A stretch of DNA of 64,000 bases from NCBI RefSeq assembly GCF_001544575.2, contig NZ_FCNY02000008.1, positions 310,001-374,000 on the forward strand, read 5' to 3'. Origin of the DNA: Caballeronia cordobensis. GTDB lineage: Bacteria > Pseudomonadota > Gammaproteobacteria > Burkholderiales > Burkholderiaceae. Positions 34,837 through 44,397 of this stretch are shown in pieces. The notes below the pieces were generated by a model. That model was not told the origin of the DNA and made no database searches. It saw nothing but the letters and a program-made list of their open reading frames with translations. Position 1 is the stretch's first letter; each line of letters opens with the position of its first letter. A program made the translations under genes and the position numbers.

Positions 34837-36243
34837 TCAGCTCACGTACAGGTTGTATTGGACGCAGCCGCCCACGTTCGGCTTGAGCAGCTTGAACTCG
34901 AGCTTGTGCTGTCCGAGCCCGATCTCCACGCCGAGCTTGAGCAGGTCGATCGAGCCGGTACCGTCGGGAGCGGCGATCGCGTGAGCGTTGCTGCCGTTGC
35001 CGAGCTTGCCCCAGTTCGCGGCCTGGCCGGGCTTGGCGGCGAGCTGCTGCAAAAGTTGCGGCGTGACGTCCTGGCCGTCGAGAAACACGTGCATCTCGTC
35101 CACGTAGCCGAGCGCGAGCGCCGTGCCGCTCGCGCGCGCGTCGGGCTGCACGCCCGTGGTGTCGCTGTCCTGGTCGATGAGATGGGTGTGCGCGGGCAGC
35201 GCCGCGGCGTCGCCGGTTTTCGAAGGCACCGTGCCCGCCATCACCTTGTGCGTGTGTTTGCCGGAGGGCTTGACTTCCATCATGCCGCGGCCGCCGCGCT
35301 CGCCGCCCGCGCCGGTGGCCATGTAGGAATTCGGGTCGTCGTCGTCGCCAAAGTCTATCGAGCCGCTTTCGCCGTCGTCGGAGCCTGCCCAGATTTCGTG
35401 ACGGTGCTCGCCGTCCTCGGCCATCACCATCGCCGAGAGATCAATCGGATGCGAGTGCGCCGAGGCTTCGCCGGAGGGCGCGGTGTTGAACTTGAGGTGA
35501 TGCGAGTGCCGCCCGAGCTCCGTGTAGTAGAGCGAGCTGAACTTGCGCGCCCGCAGGTACAGCGTCACGTCGGACGGGTAGCCGCCGTCGACGTGAAAGT
35601 ACAGGACCTTCGGATTTGCCGAATCGATGTCCTTCTCGCCTTCGAGACTGACCGTGCGCACCTGCTGCGGCTTCACGGGCGTGGCGTAGCGGCGCACCCC
35701 CGGCAGCACGCGCTCGACCGTGCAGGTCTGCGAGAGCTCGATCTGCGCGAGGATGATCTTGCCGCTGTCGGCGGCGGGCCAGCTGTCGAGAAACTCGAAG
35801 ACCACGCCCGCGGCGATGCGGGTTGGCGCACCCCAGGCGAGATCGCCGCTGCACGGCTCGCAGGGCGCCGCGACCGCGCAGCCGTCCTGCACCGGCTGCG
35901 TGCGCGTCTCGCGGTACGAAACCGCCAGCAGGTTGCCGAACACGACGCCCTTGGTGGTGCTCGGCGCGCCCATCACCTGCGCCTCGGCATCGGCGAGCAG
36001 GGCGATCTCGCGGCCCAGATGATCGAACGCGAGGCCGCTCTGGACGATCACCTTGTGCTTGTCGGCCGGGTGCTTCAGCACTTCGAGGCCCTTGACGATG
36101 CCCGCCGAATAGAGCGAGCGGTTCAGGAGCCGCCGCACGCCCACGTGATAGCCCTGCTCGCTGCGAAAGTCCGACGCGGCGAGGCGCTGGCCGTTGAAGT
36201 AGTTCAGGCGCTGCAAGGTGTCATCGGGCAGATTCGCACTCAT
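34837..36243 (-). CDS. eCIS-associated protein, first of three related 3' genes
   Basis: The 468-residue protein starts at ATG 36243, inside the end of the preceding baseplate gene (23-bp overlap), with GGAGCGATCCCC upstream. Its N-terminus (LQRLNYFNGQRLAASDFRSE then QGYHVGVRRLLNRSLYSAGI and VKGLEV; later GLAFDHLGREIALLAD) defines the domain shared with the proteins at 31197 and 30394. The C-terminal half is rich in His/Gly/Ser with HSHPIDLSAMVMAEDGEHRH and GKHTHKVMAGTV, a repeated H-x-H pattern like that of metal-binding phage fibre tips. Its place between baseplate and gpI genes supports a fibre or adaptor role (inference). Confidence 0.72.
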   Translation of the reverse strand: MSANLPDDTLQRLNYFNGQRLAASDFRSEQGYHVGVRRLLNRSLYSAGIVKGLEVLKHPADKHKVIVQSGLAFDHLGREIALLADAEAQVMGAPSTTKGVVFGNLLAVSYRETRTQPVQDGCAVAAPCEPCSGDLAWGAPTRIAAGVVFEFLDSWPAADSGKIILAQIELSQTCTVERVLPGVRRYATPVKPQQVRTVSLEGEKDIDSANPKVLYFHVDGGYPSDVTLYLRARKFSSLYYTELGRHSHHLKFNTAPSGEASAHSHPIDLSAMVMAEDGEHRHEIWAGSDDGESGSIDFGDDDDPNSYMATGAGGERGGRGMMEVKPSGKHTHKVMAGTVPSKTGDAAALPAHTHLIDQDSDTTGVQPDARASGTALALGYVDEMHVFLDGQDVTPQLLQQLAAKPGQAANWGKLGNGSNAHAIAAPDGTGSIDLLKLGVEIGLGQHKLEFKLLKPNVGGCVQYNLYVS

Positions 36244-38395
36244 GGGGATCGCTCCTTTGCAATTCGACAGGCAGCACGGCCTGCGCGCGCAGCCGGTGAG
36301 GGCCCGGTCGCACGAGCTCGTGCGCGCAGAGCTCGACGTTGCCGCAGCGGGCGGCCGACTCGTTGCTTCCGCTCTTCACGCTGTTCGTGCTGCTCACGCC
36401 ACAGGCACTGCAGCCGCAACCCGCCGGGGCATCGCCGCCGCAGCCGCAGCTTCCGGCGTTGCGCACGCCGGCGCGCCGGGCGAGGGTCAGGAAGCCGAAA
36501 TCGTTCACCCGTGTGACGCCGGGCAGCACGGCCAGCAGCGCCATCACCTCGCTGCGATAGACCGTGCGGCCGATCGGCCAGCCGGTGCCATCGGGGCCGC
36601 CGGTGAGCGGGTCGAAGAACCGGTTGATGGCATCGCCCGCGAGTTGCAGCGTCGCGGCGAGGTCGATGCCGGCGTCGAGATGCAGGAGAGCCTGCACGCC
36701 CACGCGGCGATAATGTGGCGCGATCACGTGGACTTCACTCGTGACGAGGCGGCGCGGCGCGAGATAGGCGGCGACCCGCTCGCGCAGCGCGCGGCTCGGC
36801 GTCGGCGCGGGCAGGCGGCAGCGCGGCACGATCACCACCGCGACCGCGCCGGGCGCCGGATAGCAGGGCAGCCAGGGCGACAGGTTGGCCACCGCGTGCG
36901 CGCGGGCAACCGGCAGCGCGGGGGCGGCAAGGGCAAGCCGTTCGAAGTCCGGCAGCGTGACGGCCTTGTCGACGCTCGTCGCCAGCGTGTAGGCGCGCGC
37001 GCGCAGCGCGTCGAGCGTCTCGCGCGCGGCGCCGCCCGCCGCGGCGAATGGCTGGGCGACGGTCAACGGCGTCATGAGGCCGCCGAGCGCCGGCGCGAGC
37101 GCGACGTTGCGCGGCGAGGCGGGCAGGGCGGCGAGCGTCGCCGCGTCGATGTTGCCGGCAGCGCCGCCGCCGGCGCGGAAGCTCGCATGAACCGCAAATC
37201 CGGCTGGCAGCGGCTGGCCGCGCAGGCCGTCGCCGCTCACGAGCCCGCCATCTTCCGGTACGAGCAACACATGACGGTCGTGCGGGCCGCTCGCGTCCCA
37301 GTCGAGTTTCGTGACCCAGTCGGTCTCGACGGTGCCCGCGCCGTCGTCGAGACGCAACTGCACGGAGTCGGCCACGACGGGCGCCTCGCCGATCGCGAAG
37401 CGCGCGAGCGCGTGGCCCGCGGCCATGCCGATGGCCCGCTCGCCACGGGTGAGCGCATGCTCGGCGGACACGGCGTTGACGGCCGCATGCACGATACGCG
37501 GCGCGCACTCGTAACCGCCGTCCGATAGCCGGCAGCGGATGAAATAAGCGGCTGGCGCGGCCGCGAGGGCGCCCGCCTGATGATTCGCCGGCGCGGCAAA
37601 GCGCACGAAACCGGTGAGGCTCAGCGCGCGCGTCTCGTCGACCAGTCCCTGCAACGGCTGCCACAGTCCGCCGCCCGCATGGAACTCCCATACGGTGCGT
37701 GCGCGGTAGTGCAGGCGCCAGTTGCCCGCGCGAGCCGCCCATTCGGCGGGGCAGGCGAGCTTCAGGCGGGCGGCGAGCGCGGCTTCTTCGTCGATCAGCG
37801 CCCGGCGCGCGCCGGCGTCGTCCTGCCAGTGATCCGTCCACACGTGCAGCGAGAGCGTGGCGCCCGGCGCGTCGAGTGCGCGGTCGAAGCCCAGCAAGAA
37901 CGCATGGCCGTCCCGCGCACGCGGACGCGGACCGAGCGGGAAGTAGGCGTCGAGCGACGCATCGGCGTCGGATACGCTCGCGAAGCTGCCCGACTGGTCC
38001 GCCCAGCCGAGCGCGACGATCTGCGCGGGCGTGACGTCGAGCGCCTCGGTGGTTTCGAAGAGCGGCCCGTGCGCGTCATGGAGTTGCATGCGCGCGGGCA
38101 GTGCGACGCCGCTCGCGTTGCCGTTGCCGATGGCGACGACCGTGCCCGCCAGCGCGGGTGCCAGCGGCGTGGCGCCGACGAGCCGCGCGAACTGGCGGAT
38201 GGCTTCGTCCGAGAGGCGGTCGAAGCGGTAGATGTTTTGCTCGGCGAGCCATGCCGCGAGCTCGATGAGCGTCACGCCCGGGTCGGACGCATTGTGGTCG
38301 GTCCACTGCGGCGCGAGTCGCGGGATCTGGCCGCGTCCTTCGGCGACGAGCTGGTCGTAGGTGCGGTTATCGAGCGTGGGCTTAGGCAGCGGCAT
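36221..38395 (-). CDS. eCIS putative baseplate assembly protein (gpJ/gp6-like, second)
   Basis: This 724-residue protein starts PLPKPTLDNRTYDQLVAEGR with the conserved WTDHNASDPGVTLIELAAWLAEQNIYR. It has the baseplate-J-type body: LDALRARAYTLATSVDKAVTLPDFERLALAAP, VVIVPRCRLPAPTPS, and LTGGPDGTGWPIGRTVYRSEV near the end. It corresponds to the Pvc12/Afp12-type wedge component. The C-terminus carries an unusual Cys/Gly cluster (GSCGCGGDAPAGCGCSACG). It overlaps the preceding larger baseplate gene by 14 bp and the following gene by 23 bp, indicating tight coupling. Confidence 0.88.
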   Translation of the reverse strand: MPLPKPTLDNRTYDQLVAEGRGQIPRLAPQWTDHNASDPGVTLIELAAWLAEQNIYRFDRLSDEAIRQFARLVGATPLAPALAGTVVAIGNGNASGVALPARMQLHDAHGPLFETTEALDVTPAQIVALGWADQSGSFASVSDADASLDAYFPLGPRPRARDGHAFLLGFDRALDAPGATLSLHVWTDHWQDDAGARRALIDEEAALAARLKLACPAEWAARAGNWRLHYRARTVWEFHAGGGLWQPLQGLVDETRALSLTGFVRFAAPANHQAGALAAAPAAYFIRCRLSDGGYECAPRIVHAAVNAVSAEHALTRGERAIGMAAGHALARFAIGEAPVVADSVQLRLDDGAGTVETDWVTKLDWDASGPHDRHVLLVPEDGGLVSGDGLRGQPLPAGFAVHASFRAGGGAAGNIDAATLAALPASPRNVALAPALGGLMTPLTVAQPFAAAGGAARETLDALRARAYTLATSVDKAVTLPDFERLALAAPALPVARAHAVANLSPWLPCYPAPGAVAVVIVPRCRLPAPTPSRALRERVAAYLAPRRLVTSEVHVIAPHYRRVGVQALLHLDAGIDLAATLQLAGDAINRFFDPLTGGPDGTGWPIGRTVYRSEVMALLAVLPGVTRVNDFGFLTLARRAGVRNAGSCGCGGDAPAGCGCSACGVSSTNSVKSGSNESAARCGNVELCAHELVRPGPHRLRAQAVLPVELQRSDPHECESAR

Positions 38396-41300
38396 AGGAC
38401 GCTCCCGTCGAGTCCGGCACCACCAGCTTGAGTTGCGAGTCGCCGGCCGCGATCAGTTGGTCGGGGCCGACCGGCACCGTGTCGCCGTACACCGTCTGGC
38501 CGACCATCATCTGCAGGAAGCGCACCGCGTCGACGCCCGGCGTTTCTTCGAAGAGCGCGGCGAGGTCGGACAAGGCCACCGTCTGCCCGAATTGCCAGCC
38601 GCGCCCTTCGCGGCCGCCCGTCAGCGGATGCAGGAAGCTCGCGAGGCGCTCGCGCAGCCGGGCTTCGACGCGGCCGGCTTCGTCGGCGTCGCTCGGCAGC
38701 ACTTCGGCGTGCACGCCCACCTGCACGTAGACGGGCGCGAAGAGCTGCAGGTTGCCCGCGATGCCCGCCGGCATGCGCGCGCTCAGGTAGCGGGCCACGT
38801 TCGCCTTGAGTTCGAGCGAGGGCATGGGCTGCGCGCGCGCGGAGGCAGGCACGAGAACCAGTCCGACGTAGCCGCGCGCGCCGCGGCCGTCCGGGCTTTC
38901 GAGCGGCAGCGCCCGCACCCGGGCAACCTCGGGCGTGGCCGACATCGCGAGACATTCGTAGTCCGCCATGCTCACCGCGCGGTCGCGATGGCGAATCTGC
39001 TGCGCCGTGCGGTCGCGCGCAGCGCGCAGGTTCTCGGCCTGCGCGCCGCCGCTCGCGGGCAGCGGATTGCTGACCGCGTTCACATAGCCGACGCCGCTAT
39101 GCAGCTCGCGGATCACGCCTGCATCCACATTGCCGATGATGCCGCCGCCCGTCACATAACTGATGACGATAGGCGCCCCCGCCGGCGGAATGAAGCCAGC
39201 CGCGCCGGGAAAACGGAACACGCCCCGGGCGCGCTCGACCACGTAGTGTCGGTCGCCGGGCCCGGAGGCGTAGAGATGTGGCACCGCGAGCCAGCGCACC
39301 CACACGGCGGTCTTGATGGACGTGTCCTGCGCATCCGTTTCGAAGCGCAGGCGCGCCGGGTCCACGCCGGCGACGGCGGTTTCCCAGTCGTCGCCCCGGC
39401 CCGCCCATTCGCGCACTTCGAGCACTTCGCCCGCCATCACCGGCACGCCGTTCGCGGGCAGCTCGAGCGCGCGCTCGAATTCGGTCACCGTGTTCGCGGC
39501 GGCGCCGCTGGCGGAAGCATCGCGCGGCGCGCGCGCTGCCGGCAGCACGAAGGTCTGGTCCGGCTGGCCGCTGCTCGTGCCCATCGTGTCGCGGTCGATG
39601 GCCTGCCCCTGGCTCGCCCCGACCGCGTTGAGCCACACGCCGCCTAGCTGCACGCGGTAGTCCTCGCTTGCAAGGCCTGTCTTCAGGCGCGCGCGGACGC
39701 GGTAGAGCGGGCCGCCCAGGCCATCGCGCGGCAGCATGTCCGGCGCGCCGATGAACTGCACCAGGCCGGTCTGCTGGAAGCCGAGCGTGGTGTCGCGCAC
39801 GGAGAGCTCGGTCCAGCCGCGCGAGCCCCAGTAGTCCCATGCGTAGGGCTGCGGGGCGGCATCGGCGGCGGGCGCGATCACATGCGCGAGCACGCTCACG
39901 AGCGCGGCGGGCGGCTGCCCGCTGAAGCCGAAGTGCAACGCGGGCGCACGGTCCGACATCGGCTCGAAGGGCGCGAACGGGCTGCGCGGCCAGTAGGCAT
40001 CCTCGCTGTGCTCGGCGAACGCGAAGTCGTTCTCGGTCAGACAGGCGTCGAGCGGCGCGGGATTGGAGAAATACAGATAGCTGATGCGCAGCGAAGCGAC
40101 GATCGGCGGCTTTAGCGTCGGCGCGACGCTCTTCACGATGAACTTGCTGCTGTCGGCGGGATCGGGCTCGACCGACAGGCTGAGCGGCTTGCCGTAGTCG
40201 CCCGAAGCGAGCCGCAGCCGCAGCCAGTGCTGCTGGTCCGCGTTGATCTCGCACTCGGCCCAGTCCTGCGGCGCGACGAAACTGATCGCGGCTGCCGGCA
40301 GGCCCGTGCCGCCGGGGGCGACGCCTTGCGTGAGGCCCAGGGTGTTGTCGCTGTACTCCTCGTTCGGACCGAGCCCCACCCAGCGCGCGCCGTTGTAGTA
40401 CTCGGACTGCACGTCGAGCGTGCCGCTTGCGCCGCCGGTCTGGGAAAAAGTGAACATCAGCTCGATGCGCGCGCCCTTGCGCGGAAAGGCCTCCTTGCAG
40501 GCCACATAGAACGCCGCGAAGCGCTCGGGCTGCGTACCGAACGGGTAGAAGTCCTTGTTCAGGTCGAGCCTGAATTCGTCCTGAAGCGCGCTGTCGGGCA
40601 CGAGATCGTTCTTCGCATAGCCGACGCGGGCGCGCAGCACGTCCACCATCGGCAGGCTGCCGCTCTGGTCCGCGCCTTCCGGACGCAGGGGCGGGAGCGC
40701 GTCGGCGAGCACGAGGAAGTCGCTGGCCTGGATGTCGGCGAGCGCGAGGTCAAGGAGCACCGCCGCGTCCAGCGTGCCCGTGACGGTGGCGCGCGTCACG
40801 CCGTCGATCGTGACGACGTCGCCAGGCAGCAGGTCGCGGCTCGATTCGACCGTCACTTCGGTCCATTCGGGATGGATGCCGTACGGCCGCGCCGTCTTGC
40901 CGTCCCCACCCGTGGCGATGCGCGCGCAAGGAATGCGTTGCGACACGCTGGCACGGACCCAGTACGCCTCGTGGCCGGCGAGCGTCTGTGACTGTCCGTC
41001 GGGGCCGGCGTCCTTGCTCAGGCTGATCCTGCCGTCGCGGGTGAAGCGCTCCGTGCGGTCTTCGATCAGGACGAGCGGCAGCCAGCCGTCGGTGCTCAGG
41101 TACTCCCAGTCGAGCAGAAGCGGACGGCGCGCGGGCGCACCGGCTGCGGCATTCATCGCGTCGGCAAAATCGATCGTCACGTCCACCTGGGCCGAGCCCG
41201 CGAGGCGGAACATGTCGGCATGCCCGAGGTAGAGCCGGTGGGGCGCCTGCCGCATCGACGCGAACGCCGTGAAGCCGCTTTGCACGGACGCGCCGTGGTC

Positions 41301-41780
41301 GGCGTAGGCGTCCGCTTGCGGGTCGATGCTGTAGAGCGCCGCGATCGTCCCGCGCATGGCGGTGATCTCCTGCTCGGTGAAGAACTCGGGCGGCGTGCTG
41401 CGGTTGCTGGTGGCGCCGCTGTCGAGCGAGGGCGCGGGCGGCGGCAGCACGGCGGCCACGCGCGTGCCGGCCGGCACCGTGGCGTCGGCGGCGGCGTTCG
41501 CCAGCAGCGTGAAGACGAGCGGCGCGCGCGCCGACTGGGCGGGCAGCACGCTCGCGCCGATCTGATCGAGGAATTCCAGTTGCAGGCGCAGCGGCATCGC
41601 GTTCAGGCCCGCGGCCTGTATGTCCAGATTGCGCGCCACGATGCGCAGCAGCGCGCTGCCGGCGTCGTCGTGCGCGGTCCAGCCCGGCAGATAGCCGGCG
41701 CGGTGCGCGCTCAGGTCGGCGGCGATGGTGGGCCCGTCGCGCAGGGCGATACGGGGCGGGCGTGCCGGATAGCTGCTCAT
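38382..41780 (-). CDS. eCIS putative baseplate assembly protein (gpJ/gp6-like, large)
   Basis: The start is placed at ATG 41780 (MSSYPARPPRIALRDGPTI), which overlaps the gp25-like stop by four bases; longer readings overlap that gene. The 1132-residue protein is the large wedge component (Pvc11/Afp11 type). Its C-terminal third has the gpJ core: LRAARDRTAQQIRHRDRAVSMADYECLAMSATPEVAR (by extent, residues ~920-957), LESPDGRGARGYVGLVLVPA and LHPLTGGREGRGWQFGQTVALSDL. The last motif recurs in the 724-residue protein, showing that the two are paralogous. The N-terminal part is beta-rich and variable. Confidence 0.88.
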   Translation of the reverse strand: MSSYPARPPRIALRDGPTIAADLSAHRAGYLPGWTAHDDAGSALLRIVARNLDIQAAGLNAMPLRLQLEFLDQIGASVLPAQSARAPLVFTLLANAAADATVPAGTRVAAVLPPPAPSLDSGATSNRSTPPEFFTEQEITAMRGTIAALYSIDPQADAYADHGASVQSGFTAFASMRQAPHRLYLGHADMFRLAGSAQVDVTIDFADAMNAAAGAPARRPLLLDWEYLSTDGWLPLVLIEDRTERFTRDGRISLSKDAGPDGQSQTLAGHEAYWVRASVSQRIPCARIATGGDGKTARPYGIHPEWTEVTVESSRDLLPGDVVTIDGVTRATVTGTLDAAVLLDLALADIQASDFLVLADALPPLRPEGADQSGSLPMVDVLRARVGYAKNDLVPDSALQDEFRLDLNKDFYPFGTQPERFAAFYVACKEAFPRKGARIELMFTFSQTGGASGTLDVQSEYYNGARWVGLGPNEEYSDNTLGLTQGVAPGGTGLPAAAISFVAPQDWAECEINADQQHWLRLRLASGDYGKPLSLSVEPDPADSSKFIVKSVAPTLKPPIVASLRISYLYFSNPAPLDACLTENDFAFAEHSEDAYWPRSPFAPFEPMSDRAPALHFGFSGQPPAALVSVLAHVIAPAADAAPQPYAWDYWGSRGWTELSVRDTTLGFQQTGLVQFIGAPDMLPRDGLGGPLYRVRARLKTGLASEDYRVQLGGVWLNAVGASQGQAIDRDTMGTSSGQPDQTFVLPAARAPRDASASGAAANTVTEFERALELPANGVPVMAGEVLEVREWAGRGDDWETAVAGVDPARLRFETDAQDTSIKTAVWVRWLAVPHLYASGPGDRHYVVERARGVFRFPGAAGFIPPAGAPIVISYVTGGGIIGNVDAGVIRELHSGVGYVNAVSNPLPASGGAQAENLRAARDRTAQQIRHRDRAVSMADYECLAMSATPEVARVRALPLESPDGRGARGYVGLVLVPASARAQPMPSLELKANVARYLSARMPAGIAGNLQLFAPVYVQVGVHAEVLPSDADEAGRVEARLRERLASFLHPLTGGREGRGWQFGQTVALSDLAALFEETPGVDAVRFLQMMVGQTVYGDTVPVGPDQLIAAGDSQLKLVVPDSTGASYAAA

Positions 41781-42223
41781 GCCGTGCGCCCCTCCTGCAG
41801 ATAGAACGGATAGACGAGGTTGTAGAAGGTGTTGGTCGTGCGCACGCGATAGCGCACATCGACGTTCACCATCCCGTTCAGTGGATCGGCGCGCACGTCC
41901 ACGCCGATGCTGTCGATGCGCGGCTCCCACAGGATCAGCGACTGCTCGACGCGGTGCCGGATCAGCGCGGTGGTGTGCATGTTGATCGGCTCGAACAGCA
42001 GCGCGCGCAGTCCGGCGCCGAAGTCGGGCCGCATCACGCGCTCGCCGGGATCGGTGTCGAGAATGATGCGGATCGCCTGGCGGATGTCTTCTTCGTACTC
42101 CGCCATCGCGATGGCGCCGCTCGCGTCGATCGCGAGCGGGTACGCGAAGCCCCGGCCGAGAAAGGCGCGAGCGTCGGCGCGGTCGAGTGGGTCGAGGGCT
42201 TGCGGGCTGGTCACGGTGCTCAT
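41777..42223 (-). CDS. eCIS baseplate wedge protein, GPW/gp25 family
   Basis: The start is set at ATG 42223 (MSTVTSPQALDPLDRADARA) with GAGGAGCGATTC upstream. The 148-residue protein is a T4 gp25 / P2 gpW-type baseplate subunit: GRGFAYPLAIDASGAIAMAEYEEDIRQAIRIILDTDPGERVMRPDFGAGLR (by extent, residues ~22-72) with the EPR core motif appearing as ILWEPRIDSIGV. gp25 initiates sheath polymerisation on the baseplate. Coupled by overlap to the large baseplate gene. Confidence 0.92.
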   Translation of the reverse strand: MSTVTSPQALDPLDRADARAFLGRGFAYPLAIDASGAIAMAEYEEDIRQAIRIILDTDPGERVMRPDFGAGLRALLFEPINMHTTALIRHRVEQSLILWEPRIDSIGVDVRADPLNGMVNVDVRYRVRTTNTFYNLVYPFYLQEGRTA

Positions 42224-42233
42224 GAATCGCTCC

Positions 42234-42515
42234 TCATCCGCCAATCTGCACGTTGGGTGAACCGGCGACGATGCTCGCGCCGCAGCCGCACAGGTCGCCT
42301 TGCCGCGCGGCGGGGCGACCGCCGATCAGGACGCTGGCGCTGCCTTTGGCGATCGGATTTGGCGGGTGCGGGCCGGCGAGCGGCGGCAGCGCGCAGACAT
42401 GAACGTCGCCCAGGCAGACGGCCGGCATGCCGTTGATGAGCACGCTCGCCACGCCCGGGCCGGTGATCGCGCCGGGATGGCTGGTTGGGGCATAGAGGAA
42501 GGCGGCGGCGGGCAT
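42234..42515 (-). CDS. PAAR-domain spike tip protein
   Basis: The 93-residue protein contains the PAAR architecture with repeats PGAITGPGVASVLINGMPAV and PNPIAKGSASVLIGGRPAAR, plus Cys/His ligands for the tip metal (CLGDVHVC; GDLCGCG). It sharpens the VgrG/gpV-like spike encoded just upstream and completes the membrane-piercing tip. It starts 10 bp after the spike gene's end and precedes gp25. Confidence 0.93.
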   Translation of the reverse strand: MPAAAFLYAPTSHPGAITGPGVASVLINGMPAVCLGDVHVCALPPLAGPHPPNPIAKGSASVLIGGRPAARQGDLCGCGASIVAGSPNVQIGG

Positions 42516-42524
42516 CGCGCGTGC

Positions 42525-43181
42525 TCAGTTGATCTTCACCACCGAGCCCTGCACCACGCACGCGCCGCTTGCCTTGAGCGTCGCGACGCCCTGGCTCTGC
42601 ACGGTGAGCGATGCCTTCGCCTTGATCTCGATCACCGGCGCATCGAGCGTGAGCCTGGTTTTCGCGGTGATCGTCACGTCGCCGAGCTTGCCGACCGTCA
42701 CGCTGGCGGTGGGCGTGCTGATCTCGGCCTTGTCGGCGGCGAGCGTGACCTTGGACAACAGGTTGCTCTTGAGCGTGACCGTCTGGAGCGCGTCGTCGAA
42801 CTCCAGCTCGTGGCCGAGCGGCGAGCGCACGAGGCGCCGGGTGACCGCGTCGGTGGGGCTCAGGGAGGGCGGGCGGTCGAGGGTGTTCCACAGCGCGCCA
42901 ACGACAAAGGGCTCGCGCACGTCGCCATGATTGAACGCGACCAGCACCTCGTCGCCGACCATCGGCACAAAGTAGGTGCCGCGCGCCATGCCGGCCATCA
43001 GCGTGGCGAGCCGCGCCCACGGCTGATACCCCGGCAGCCACGGCAGCATGAGCTGCACGCGCGCCTGGCCGGTGCTGTCGACGTTGTTGACCACCGTGCC
43101 GATCGCCACGCCGTAGACCTTCTTGTCGGGCGTGAGCGGCTGAACGTCTTGCAGCAGGCCGAACATCATGTCATTGGGCAT
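42525..43181 (-). CDS. eCIS spike/baseplate assembly protein V (gpV/VgrG C-half-like)
   Basis: This 218-residue protein has an N-terminal OB-like gpV/gp5 domain (YGVAIGTVVNNVDSTGQARVQLMLPWLPGYQPWARLATLMAG, by extent residues ~23-65; GDEVLVAFNHGDVREPFVVGALWN) and a C-terminal triple-stranded beta-helix of short repeats (TVTLKSN, VTLAADKA, VTITAKT, LTLDAP, LTVQSQG). In eCIS the VgrG-like spike is often one gene; here the gpD-like half (43197) and this gpV-like half are separate, as in P2-type phages. Confidence 0.92.
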   Translation of the reverse strand: MPNDMMFGLLQDVQPLTPDKKVYGVAIGTVVNNVDSTGQARVQLMLPWLPGYQPWARLATLMAGMARGTYFVPMVGDEVLVAFNHGDVREPFVVGALWNTLDRPPSLSPTDAVTRRLVRSPLGHELEFDDALQTVTLKSNLLSKVTLAADKAEISTPTASVTVGKLGDVTITAKTRLTLDAPVIEIKAKASLTVQSQGVATLKASGACVVQGSVVKIN

Positions 43182-43196
43182 TTGCGCTCTCCCTCT

Positions 43197-44393
43197 TCAA
43201 AACGACACGCGCACCGGCACCGCGCCCTGATCGGCGAGCGGTATCGAGCCGAACCAGATTTCCTTGCGCAGGCCGAACGCGGTGCGAAAGCCGCCGCTGT
43301 CGACCGTGTGCGTGACCGAGCTCACGCGATAGAGGCCACCGAACTCTTCGCCGACGCCTTCGATGCGCAGCACGTCGCCCGCGCGCATGGCCGGCTCGCC
43401 CACCACCGTGCCGGACGCGGTGAGGCGTCGGTTCAGCTTCGGAATCAGCTCCGAGACCAGCTTGCGCGGGATCGACGTCGGCGTGAGCGGCTCGTCGATC
43501 AGGTAGTCGCCAGGCTGCATGCCGATCGGCACCACGCCGGGGTAGATCGCGAGCGCGAGGCTCATCGTGTCCCAGTTGAAGCCCAGCGTGACCACGAAGG
43601 TCATCTTGATCGCGGGCACCCAGACGAAGCCGCCCACGGTGAAGATCTGACCCACCGTCGACACGCGCGGCGCGAAGTCGATGAGCGAGCGCCCGTAGCC
43701 GTAGGTGAACGTCGGGCGCAGGTTGTCGAGCGAGGACGTGAAGCGCAGCAGGTGGCCGCCGAGCGGGCCGCTGTGCTCGACCAGCACGTCCCAGCCGTTC
43801 TCGCCTGCGATGCGGTTGAGAAAGTCGTAGTCGCTCTCGTTCGCCTGCTTGCGGATCACCGCTTGCGCGGAATCGGGATCGGTCACGGCGACGAAGGTGT
43901 CCACGCCGCCGAGGATGATCGAGAGCGCCGCGCCGACCGGATCGAAGATCGGCAGCAGCAGGTTCTCCAGCGTGACGATGGAGGCCGTGGCGATATCGGG
44001 CAGAGGCAGATTGCCCACCGTGGGAACCGGAATCGCAAACCAGCGCACCTTCTTGCCGTCCCGCATGGTGCGGCGGCGGTCGTGCGCGGTGACGGTGAAG
44101 CCCGGCATCGCGCCCGACGGGAAGTTCGCCGCGCGCGCGACCACCTCGCCGTCGAACACCTGCACGAGCGGGTCGGGCGCATAGCCCAGCCGCAGCGTGA
44201 GGCGAGTGCCGAGCCTGAACTCCGGGTCGTCGAGCCAGCGCAGCCCTTCGTTGGCGAGGGTGACCTCGACTTCATCGAGCCCTTCCATGCCCGTCTGGCA
44301 ACGCACGCTCTCGATCGCGGCGCGCAAGGCGGCGGGCACGGGCTGGCCGTTCAGTTGCAGTGCGAATTCGGGAACGAAGCGGGCGCGGTCCAT
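43197..44393 (-). CDS. Phage late control D (gpD)-like hub protein
   Basis: The 398-residue protein matches the gpD/VgrG N-terminal hub family: FALQLNGQPVPAALRAAIES, DEVEVTLANEGLRWLDDPEFRLGTRLTLRLGY, VTAHDRRRTMRDGKKVRWF and the C-terminal IEGVGEEFGGLYRVSSVTHTVDS. It forms the trimeric hub joining tube and spike. It sits between the LysM tube-adaptor gene (4 bp gap) and the gpV-like spike gene, the usual eCIS order. Confidence 0.9.
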   Translation of the reverse strand: MDRARFVPEFALQLNGQPVPAALRAAIESVRCQTGMEGLDEVEVTLANEGLRWLDDPEFRLGTRLTLRLGYAPDPLVQVFDGEVVARAANFPSGAMPGFTVTAHDRRRTMRDGKKVRWFAIPVPTVGNLPLPDIATASIVTLENLLLPIFDPVGAALSIILGGVDTFVAVTDPDSAQAVIRKQANESDYDFLNRIAGENGWDVLVEHSGPLGGHLLRFTSSLDNLRPTFTYGYGRSLIDFAPRVSTVGQIFTVGGFVWVPAIKMTFVVTLGFNWDTMSLALAIYPGVVPIGMQPGDYLIDEPLTPTSIPRKLVSELIPKLNRRLTASGTVVGEPAMRAGDVLRIEGVGEEFGGLYRVSSVTHTVDSGGFRTAFGLRKEIWFGSIPLADQGAVPVRVSF

Positions 44394-44397
44394 GATG

